Shown piece after piece: positions 58,701 through 64,000 of a stretch of DNA of 64,000 bases; the stretch's first letter is position 1, and each line of letters starts with the position of its first letter. The stretch is taken from contig JASBNA010000084.1 of NCBI GenBank assembly GCA_038087015.1, positions 109,161-173,160 on the forward strand, written 5' to 3'. This DNA comes from Cerrena zonata. Taxonomy: Eukaryota > Basidiomycota > Agaricomycetes > Polyporales > Cerrenaceae. A model generated the notes under the pieces. It had not been told where the DNA came from. It was given only the letters and a program-made list of their open reading frames with translations, and searched no databases. The position numbers and the translations under genes were made by a program.

Positions 58701-60344
58701 CAATGCATCTTCTATATCCTTTTTGGGCGGTGGAAGAACATCATACACCTTCGGAATCGGCATAGCATGCGAGACAGCATTCGCTCTTAGTTTGTGCATA
58801 CCCGACGAGTGTACTTTTACCACACAGTAGTTATGTGTAACTCTGCAGATTAACATCTTCTCCGTCCAATATAGATCTCGGAGTTCCTCCGGGACCTCAC
58901 CAAGCCATAAACCATTTGCCAATGCATTGGAAGGTATCTTCCTACTTTTCAGGCTGTTAATACATCCCGGACAAATACCCTTGCAAGAGGAATCAATAAC
59001 TGGCCCTTCACAATGTTCAATAGGGTCTGAGTCGTTGCATCGTCTTTTTCTAGTTACGGAACTCCTCTCTAGCACCTCTAAATCAATACCTGATTCTTCA
59101 CGATCCACTAATTTTCGCTTGAGGGTAAGTTGACCGCACACACAGCAGCCCGCCTCCTCTATCTTCTCACTTTCACAGTCTGAGCAAAAGCTCTGTATGA
59201 TCTGCGTCATTAGTGCTTGAGACGGCACAGAGGGGGGAAATTCAACTCCGCGTCGGGATCTATCCTGGTCTCTTATCTTGTATTCCATATTATGCCTCCT
59301 GACTTTAGCAACCCTATCAGCATTAGCGACAGGATACGCGGCAGTTGATTTGACAAATACCGTAAGGAAGGAGGAACAGCCAACATCAGAGCACTTGTGA
59401 TCATCCAAATATTCAATCAACTTCGTCAGAGTTACTCGCTGTTTATTTGGCGAAGAGAACCTATGGGCAATACACACTGTAGTAAGCTGGGTTAAAGATA
59501 GCCTGTGCTTGAGTACGGAAAGAGGGATATTGGCGTAGAGTTTATCTGGGAGAGTCAGCAGGCTGGAAGGCGTATAGTTATCCCATACATACACACCTCG
59601 TTGGGGAACATCTGGAGTGTATGTCCTTAACTCTTGTGCAGACCATGTACGCGACTTGACAACCTTTTTACCACCTCCTCTAATAAGATGATTATCAAAA
59701 ATGACTGCCTGATCCGGAAGTAAGCTACTGCGATGATACGGTGAAATCTCAGGTATCCGGATGCGAATTGGTGAATATATGTTTAATTTGCATAAATGGA
59801 CTGCAAAGTCATGTCTCCTGTACATATATCGATGTAATAGCATGTTTGCACGGCATACACGTACTATAGGGCTATCTATATACATAGTTCCAAATCGAAT
59901 TGTAAAATCTCGATGATATTGGGTTTCAAACGAACAGTAGGAATCTACAAGACAATATATAGGAAGCATTGTGGAAAAGGATGTTTTATTCTTTCGACCA
60001 CGCCCCCTGACTAGGTACATGGAACATTCCGGAGTAACTTCTACAGTCACATGTGAATATACAGACCATTTTATAAAGACCTCTGATGCAGTCATAGAGA
60101 TATGCTCAGATCGTTTTATAATGACCTCTGGCAGAGTCATAGAGATATGCTCAGATCGTTTTATAATGACCTCTGGCGGAGTCATAGACGGTACTCCCGG
60201 AACGCCTGGGGAATGCCCGAATTCCGAAAGGACAACTATTTGTCCATATTGATTATATGCCGATATATATGCAATGGACAGAGTGTAAGCCAGGAGCAAG
60301 AGTACTAATGTCGATACTGGAGGGCAAAAGTGTCGGATTTTCAT
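52755..60344 (-). CDS. Helitron RepHel (rolling-circle Rep, PIF1 helicase, C-terminal peptidase)
   Basis: One uninterrupted frame of 2,529 residues from the first ATG (60344). Domains in order: an odd N-terminus with a hydrophobic segment (about 10-30) and 15-residue repeats; a Cys-rich region (CVCG, CPGC) and the ANAVSHAMPIPKVYDVLPPP block of fungal Helitrons; Helitron_like_N (LYPKMFPWLFPYGLGG); Rep HUH motif HLHL at about 940; the two-tyrosine motif YVTDYITK at about 1132; PIF1-type helicase with Walker A GMAGTGKS (about 1631) and Walker B FLDEIS (about 1710); and a C-terminal domain with MSCAYDSLW (about 2268) and FHFTSRI...DGDVLSYDG (about 2475), a Cys-His-Asp layout like USP/UCH-type peptidases. 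No stop or frameshift is seen, so this copy may be active. The frame stays open upstream to a GTG at 60461, which I do not use. Confidence 0.92.
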   Translation of the reverse strand: MKIRHFCPPVSTLVLLLLAYTLSIAYISAYNQYGQIVVLSEFGHSPGVPGVPSMTPPEVIIKRSEHISMTLPEVIIKRSEHISMTASEVFIKWSVYSHVTVEVTPECSMYLVRGRGRKNKTSFSTMLPIYCLVDSYCSFETQYHRDFTIRFGTMYIDSPIVRVCRANMLLHRYMYRRHDFAVHLCKLNIYSPIRIRIPEISPYHRSSLLPDQAVIFDNHLIRGGGKKVVKSRTWSAQELRTYTPDVPQRGVYVWDNYTPSSLLTLPDKLYANIPLSVLKHRLSLTQLTTVCIAHRFSSPNKQRVTLTKLIEYLDDHKCSDVGCSSFLTVFVKSTAAYPVANADRVAKVRRHNMEYKIRDQDRSRRGVEFPPSVPSQALMTQIIQSFCSDCESEKIEEAGCCVCGQLTLKRKLVDREESGIDLEVLERSSVTRKRRCNDSDPIEHCEGPVIDSSCKGICPGCINSLKSRKIPSNALANGLWLGEVPEELRDLYWTEKMLICRVTHNYCVVKVHSSGMHKLRANAVSHAMPIPKVYDVLPPPKKDIEDALAIIFIGPTPPSPEDYKRTPLLVRKSKVLKALNWLKLNHIDYADVGISHENLNQYEESVPPVYVMYQKAEDGSLDAKEATAVNNIDDDATNEGQCPFSVHGLTETQLTQWMKDDPTKIRAKAIQYFRNNGHVLGIGHSQSPESLYSNPQLYPKMFPWLFPYGLGGIGNPRGIKPVADNTHKRWMLMYHDKRFQMDPHFPLIAWNHQQIKKSATGGYLLAQKTSFNDISERLLNLNDSVLENIIERLEKEGHITPTTPEEQDCYSLLKDIDFVNAKVEGSTTSRKYMRNEIWSLISSLGSPSWFITFSPADINHPIALYMADKNETFNPVPKAYNDRVRLIAQNPVAGARFFHFMVKLFIRHVLGVGSNHRGLYGDTSGYYGTVEQQGRLTLHLHLLLWIRNGLTPQEIRDRMLDPTSTFQQRMIEYLEGVNVGEFLTGTMAEVEVKVDKLKEKPGYIPAVQTMPVKPPDITCSTKCGKCNNCLILECWWDEYKEIVDELLYYSNRHSCHKGCTNNKYGICKARFPRTVYLLTTIDPDTGAVNMRKGEGWMNWFTPLVTYLLRCNTDITRLLSGTAVKSVVAYVTDYITKSPLKTHAIFSAVRMVFSRMNNDDGNLFSADRKERARSAFTRIVNALTAKSEIGAPMAALYLLGNPDHYTSHKFTTCYWYFYMQEVLDAWPQYKKDLTSAQNEHGKVRITRKNKRYVAISPVQDYMYRSVEHEHVSLYEWISRSEKLALPKGYMKKKAMQEEERNLHKEEQEEKEEEEDMKIPPPINQKKGDREEKYFHFIEPHPQASTHAAQLVSEARARIPNFVGGNIPRKDQGNREEYCLVMLMLFKPWRSGLDLKGKDDSWDETFEGYDFTSRQQEIMKFFHIRYECNDARDDYSAQRKAGKADMPMPFGLSDEMQDHLDSDRGVSDPGIDSFVADLDDDDMNERVDDRIIQIENQMAIAEELVYQAGGMDPINTPFTVDVEIENGRSLPSSAWKKMLAAKKEAILHERDIQAAEKAKLFQDSNKDADTVKLIQKSYLTKSFSASDRTEQKRVDNIVTTFTLNKEQERAFRIIANHAVEPNSNQLKMYLGGMAGTGKSQVIKALMKFFADRKESHRFICVAPTGTAASLIQGSTYHSILKINTFNGDEPNATNMQSVQNRLKRIDYLFLDEISMVNRHDFYNICSKMCNATGNKTVPFGGINIICAGDFAQLKPVAGHALYKSDLSGVIHNTHSHILQEEAIAGAIWHQFTTVVILRQNMRQKTQTERDSKFRKALENMRYKACTPGDITFLRSLVCKQGTNNDLTDSNFRNVSIITGRNSYRDRFNELGVERFAREAGQTLFTFHSSDRLSSSAPNRKSRRQLTDPWRGSDLIPTSLQERIWKLSPCLTEHHPGQLKICIGMPVMVKYNEATECGVTNGTEAVIVGWKEGNFAKNKKILEILFVKLSSPPVPVKLDNLPENVVPISPLSKIINCRMRNNEVIRISRSQIPVLPNFGMTDYGSQGRTRAFNVVDLQNCGGHQSVYTCLSRGSSADGTLIIQRFDPSKVSGVMDGYLRQEFRELELMDVITEMKYAEKLPLEINATTRRALIHMFREWKGSQYVPENTHAAIRWSEKSPLVISDPEEDAEFRLHDRGRSGRGSQSEITKKQVAHKHIQLNQVVNFIPAKGSKALPATSNEPGRRKGSKPKVPEAKSGKIVNTATKKSSAVTTQPPNNSELQGFKWRNMSCAYDSLWTIFLSVYKQDSALWNRNVRQNNPYLTYFTRLMEDVGKTNLTMEEAGDELRRMLHTNNPASFPLDIEGTDIYELCKEMLMQPHSMTTQAVVCTTCNIESINENADDILLWHCRKKDWTNSAYTNVSQKYATLQSWLPVILKEPLRKKCGHCRLRLERHTTYNTLPSFMAFHIGDASIRFEEGLLIQKHTYRLCGIIYYGDFHFTSRIITEDGDVLSYDGMRNQGQCQFEGKLGKMRVTELHRLSGRNKSVAIYCKT
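60091..60180. repeat. 45-bp in-frame tandem repeat in the Helitron N-terminus
   Basis: Two nearly identical 45-bp units, with partial units on both sides. On the coding strand they give the 15-residue repeat MTxPEVIIKRSEHIS. The repeat lies upstream of all recognised Helitron domains. Confidence 0.9.
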
Positions 60345-60624
60345 TGCGATGGTGGTTTGAAGCCAAGTGGTGCTGCTATGATCGATAGAGATAAGGTCGA
60401 CGCACGGGTAAACTTTTTTTATTGCTCTTAATAAGGATCGTGATGACCGCCATCGACCCACGTGTATGCATGTAGAGACGTCATTATTACTATTAGGTGT
60501 AAACAGGTCTCAATGGGTGACACGTTGCATAAGTCAATGGACTGCAATGCGGATACCATGTGTTCTGGGCATGTATTGACTAAGGTATAGATACGTTTTT
60601 CGCTCCAGCTTTTATGCCATCACA
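60345..60624. promoter_or_regulatory. Divergent promoter region of the Helitron segment
   Basis: 280 bases separate the start codons of the RepHel gene (-) and the unknown gene (+). No TATA box or repeat is evident, apart from an A/T run near 60415. Confidence 0.45.
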
Positions 60625-62238
60625 ATGGGATCCATTTCAATCGCAAAGAGTCAATTATCCAAAGCGAGGAAAGAGTTAGAACATACCCTCAGGGTTCAAA
60701 AGATGTGGAAGAAAGGTGATTACGTGGTTTATACGCACGTTTCTGATATGTCTTATGTATTCGGAAACATAGATATGAGGAGGGCATTTCGCGAGGTAGG
60801 AGAGGCTGCTGTTGAAAGCTTCATACGGCCGGAGGTATACAACATATTCGACCTCCATAACTTCTCCTTCGAGAAACATGTCGACACACGTTGCAGGACG
60901 ACTGAGAAAGAATTCAACAAAGAACTGGCGTGGATTCATGCGATTAGGGATCAAATAGGGTCCGAGACCTACTGGAAAGAGCAGAAATTTGGGGCTTACG
61001 GAGAGGAAATCGAGGATTATGTTCTGTACTGCACTGCAGAATTCAACGAAGGCCAAATGACTGACGATGAGGACGATACATTCATTCCTTCCACCATAAG
61101 CACGGTGATGCAATTGATTTGCAACGCCTCCAACAACATAGCCATTATTATCCATCTTCTTCCGGCTGTTGCTCCCAACATCGACGCCGACAGGAAACGG
61201 GAGATATCAGTTCTAGGATGGTTTTTCCATCAAGTGATCGACTTCTGCATTTATGCCTGCAAGGCAGCATGGAACCATCAGCTCATGACGCCCCAATTCG
61301 TACCCTTCGATTTATTAGAGTTTCTTGACATTTTCAAGCGTGTGGGAAGTTGGAAATCGTCGCTTTTCACCCGCCTAGGATATAATAATCGATATGAGGT
61401 GAACTGGTCACCCTCACTCGGTGCGTATATTGTCACAAACTCCATGTTATATGCTGATGACCGTACAGTTGGCGTGGTCACGTTAGATGAGAATCATGAC
61501 ATTGTAAAAATGATGCTTGATCAACCACTGTTCAAGTGCCCATTCGACGTGGACAACGCAACGACATGGATGTATCACATACAGCACTCTACCAATGACC
61601 TTCGAGTAATGTATACTACCATCTCTACCCACATGGACATGGTAGATGCCCTTTTATCTTGCCCAGAAACAGACGAAGCCTTCGTCGTACGTAGGGAGCA
61701 GGTGGATGTTGATCCAAAAAAAGCCCACGCAAGTCGCGAGGATCTAATCGCAGAATTTGTCGATACCCGTATTCTCGAGGATCCAAGGTATATCGACTAC
61801 CAGACCACTATTGATCGGCGATACGCAGTTCTAGAAGAGAAGAAAAAGAAACTCATCGCCATAGGGGGCAAGGTTCCCGTGTATAAGGCCGCGTTGAATC
61901 GGTATTCATCTACTGAAGAAGACGAACAAGATGTTGAAGCCCATTTATCACCGGACAGTGATATAGAACGCGCACATACAAAGCGGAAGCGTAATACAAA
62001 ATTAAAGCGTAAGGCTGGTGCGAGAAGGGGTGAAACAAATGCCAAAACCGATAGATCGCTGAAGCGGGCATGTAATGGGCGAGATAATGAAAGGGCTAAT
62101 GGACAGGAAGCGGGACGGGAAATGGTTGGGAATGGTGAGGACCCTGATTTACCGTTGGCTGGTTCCTCTGTTCCAGTTGTTAGCTCCGGAGACAGGCAGC
62201 TCTTGAACGATATGGGACTTGACAACGTAGATATATAA
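60625..62238 (+). CDS. Unknown single-exon protein, 537 aa, divergent to Helitron Rep
   Basis: Begins MGSISIAKSQLSKARKELEH. Residues 1-420 look globular and mostly helical (WFFHQVIDFCIYACKAAWNH, FDLLEFLDIFKRVGSW) with several aromatic clusters; residues 430-537 are disordered, with an acidic TEEDEQDVE stretch, then a strongly basic KRKRNTKLKRK segment like a nuclear localisation signal, and an acidic end. I do not recognise the family. It is intronless, unlike almost every host gene here, and shares an intergenic region with the RepHel gene, so it may be a Helitron-borne accessory or captured gene. The full-length frame without stops argues for selection or recent arrival. Confidence 0.7.
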   Translation: MGSISIAKSQLSKARKELEHTLRVQKMWKKGDYVVYTHVSDMSYVFGNIDMRRAFREVGEAAVESFIRPEVYNIFDLHNFSFEKHVDTRCRTTEKEFNKELAWIHAIRDQIGSETYWKEQKFGAYGEEIEDYVLYCTAEFNEGQMTDDEDDTFIPSTISTVMQLICNASNNIAIIIHLLPAVAPNIDADRKREISVLGWFFHQVIDFCIYACKAAWNHQLMTPQFVPFDLLEFLDIFKRVGSWKSSLFTRLGYNNRYEVNWSPSLGAYIVTNSMLYADDRTVGVVTLDENHDIVKMMLDQPLFKCPFDVDNATTWMYHIQHSTNDLRVMYTTISTHMDMVDALLSCPETDEAFVVRREQVDVDPKKAHASREDLIAEFVDTRILEDPRYIDYQTTIDRRYAVLEEKKKKLIAIGGKVPVYKAALNRYSSTEEDEQDVEAHLSPDSDIERAHTKRKRNTKLKRKAGARRGETNAKTDRSLKRACNGRDNERANGQEAGREMVGNGEDPDLPLAGSSVPVVSSGDRQLLNDMGLDNVDI

Positions 62239-62342
62239 AAACGCTCGCTGTATACCGGCTCTTTTCCATACTCACCAGATATAGTGCTGTATACATTATA
62301 AGCATCGACCATCTACGAAATAAAACACAACGTCGACCGCGC

Positions 62343-62457
62343 ACGAACCTCTAAACGCCCAGTACGAACCTCTAAACGCTCAGTACGAACCTCTAAACGC
62401 CCAGAACGAACCTCTAAACGCTGGACACGAGCCTGTCAATACGAACCTCTAAACACC
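62343..62457. repeat. 21-bp minisatellite, right array (about 5.5 copies)
   Basis: Units at 62343, 62364, 62385 and 62406 share ACGAACCTCTAAACGC; a shortened 14-nt unit (62427) and a final partial unit (62441) follow. Same unit and orientation as the array at 52683. It lies about 100 bases past the stop of the unknown 537-aa gene. Confidence 0.92.
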
Positions 62458-62599
62458 TTCTCGAAACTATGAATACCACTCTGGGCATGCAATCCAATTT
62501 AAATTATACTGTGGTTAAGAATCTGAGAGTGTATGATACATAAGCGTCTGGCAAGTGTGTAAAGATAACAGTATGTCATGGCACAGAATAAGTGGAAAA

Positions 62600-64000
62600 C
62601 TAGTCGTCTATAACCATGGGGGTAGGGTCACGTATGCCTTCCCATACTTCTTCGTCGTCATCCTATAGATAACTGAGTATGGTCAATTTCATCGTTGTAA
62701 GTAATGGCGTACCCATGATTCTGCAGTCTCGGCGCTCTCTGTGGACTCAACAACCTCTGCATGTTCGGAAGGTTCATAATGCTCGGAAGATTCTTCTGAC
62801 CTTCCTGAGGATCTGAGTGCCATTCGTGTTGCAGCCGTAGCTTTGTGCACCACGGGCTTTCGTCGTTTTGGTTCGGCAGAGGCGGTACCGTGATGCATGA
62901 TAACGATAGGAGTCACCGATGCTTCTGCAACCACCTTGAATGTCGTGTAATTAAACAATATAATCGTAAGGGACAGAGTTTACGACACTAACGTCATTTA
63001 TCGTCATATAGGATGGTCCGACATTAGAATGTCGTGGAATGGGCGGGCTCCTCCCACCAGACGATGAGGATGTAGCTAAATGCGTTCAGTCAGTGCTGCA
63101 ATTCTATATAGCTCATAATATACCACATTACACGTATGTGGTGCCGTATCCCCAGTTCTCGCCCGCTTTGATGCTGGCTGCTCATTGTCACGATCATTAC
63201 CCTATGTGATAGAAATACGATCAATATTTGGTACCCCGTGTCTACTGAGATGAAGCCTACCGGGGAAAGGTGCTGGTTCTCGTAACCACCTGTACCAAGC
63301 TAAGAAACAAGCGGTTACCATGTGTATCCGAAGTGCAAACACGATGTATCACTTACCTGAGATTGGTATGCCCGACGCTTTCCTTTGCCTTTCCCATCAC
63401 CATATGCAGAAGTCGACGAATGCGAACCGCTACGTATGCTGCTCTCCGGGAAATTGTCTTCGGCAGGCAGGGGATCGATGTACATTGTCTCATCGTTCAC
63501 GCCGGCCACATCATCGCTAGGTACCACCTCTTCTGCCAACTTTTCCTTATCTTCTAGTGGTGGCTCCACCCGCGTGGATCCAGTCCCGTATGGTAGGTAT
63601 CTTCTCCTGCATACCTCAATGCAGGAGAGCGCATAAGACTCCAGCTGTGCCGTTGTCTGCTGTGGGGTCAGGGCAGGAAGGAGAAGAGACGTCCTTAACG
63701 TGTTCATGGTATCCACCACGCTGTTAAGAGCGGGACCATAGACATCAGATATCTTAGACCTGCCATCAGCGCTATTCGTGACAATTTCCTCCCAAACCCG
63801 GAAGTACGAGTTTACCAGCATCTCTCTTTGGCCGGTTTCTGCTCGGACCTTGAGCTCATACGCTGTTCTGTACATTAATCCATCACGATCTGAGGGATGA
63901 TTATATGTTAGTATAGAAACAACAGGAGGAGTAAAATAGTGCGAACGGGGAGATACTGATATCCTCATCCACGTCGAAGTGGGCTCGTTGACCAATGTGG
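62600..64000 (-). CDS. Unknown multi-exon protein, 5' end outside the window
   Basis: Exons visible on -: beyond the window to 63957, 63889-63357, 63299-63261, 63201-63132, 63075-62993, 62934-62713 and 62662-62600, with consistent phases and introns of 50-67 nt. The first part (DVDEDINRDGLMYRTAYELK, GQREMLVNSYFRVWEEIV, QLESYALSCIEVCRRRYL) is helical; the rest is disordered, with GKGKGKRRAY and EPKRRKPVVHK basic clusters, a SEESSEHYEPSEHAEVVEST acidic repeat-like stretch, and the end MVIDD. No family recognised. It may be a host gene next to the Helitron or an additional transposon gene. The upstream exon cannot start at an ATG inside the window in the correct frame, so the gene is partial. 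Confidence 0.62.

Larger units (their letters stand above)
52683..62457. mobile_element. Helitron-bearing segment bracketed by 21-bp repeat arrays (limits tentative)
   Basis: The segment contains a full-length RepHel gene and a divergent unknown gene, and both sides carry arrays of the same 21-bp repeat in the same orientation. I could not identify the canonical TC 5' end or the hairpin plus CTRR 3' end, so the true ends may lie inside or outside these arrays. The gene starting at 62600 on - could also be part of the element. Confidence 0.4.

Noticed and set aside
60345..60461. Upstream extension of the Helitron frame to a GTG at 60461
   Set aside because: GTG is not expected as a start in a fungal nuclear gene; the first in-frame ATG is at 60344.

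Overview
The window is nuclear DNA from a filamentous basidiomycete, most likely an Agaricomycete. Evidence: genes are split by many 44-70 nt GT-AG introns with CTRAY branch sites, spacing is compact, and the fungal families present (a DUF6606/DUF3638/DUF3645 giant protein, DUF6532 and Plavaka transposon proteins, MYND-finger proteins, clustered P450s) are typical of mushroom genomes. No rRNA, tRNA or CRISPR array was recognised. All exon structures were built by eye from reading frame, splice motifs and family conservation.

Layout. 0.6-4.1 kb: RAD52 and a small MYND zinc-finger gene, both on +. 4.6-14.2 kb: one seven-exon gene on - for a protein of about 3,109 residues with a P-loop-like LNMGEGKSS motif. 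14.2-16.7 kb: gene-poor, with a perfect 38-bp palindrome. 16.7-29.6 kb: a second MYND gene whose homologous intron has swollen to about 12.7 kb of nested transposons. These are two abutting TIR elements; inside one of them a 9.3-kb Plavaka element with a nonsense-mutated transposase and a DUF6532-like accessory gene; and inside that accessory gene two 715-bp CACTA-like MITEs.

30.1-44.0 kb: a cytochrome P450 cluster. Two tandem paralogues on - share the same 11-exon structure, including 14-nt and 8-nt micro-exons. A third P450 lies on - and a fourth on +. A broken TENA/THI-4-like gene and a decayed MYND fragment lie between the first two. 44.1-47.0 kb: PWP2/UTP1, a core SSU-processome WD40 protein. 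47.5-51.7 kb: an intact fungal multi-pass membrane protein gene and a 5'-truncated paralogue. 52.0-52.5 kb: a small four-exon gene.

52.7-62.5 kb: a Helitron RepHel gene of about 2.5 k residues (N-terminal Zn region, HUH/Y2 Rep, PIF1 helicase, C-terminal papain-fold-like peptidase) and a divergent unknown gene, bracketed by arrays of the same 21-bp repeat in the same orientation. 62.6 kb to the end: a multi-exon unknown gene running off the window.

How it fits together: housekeeping genes (RAD52, PWP2, the giant protein) stand as intact islands between accessory zones. The P450 and membrane-protein zones grew by local duplication followed by partial decay. The two transposon zones show insertion in introns, nesting, and decay by point mutation.
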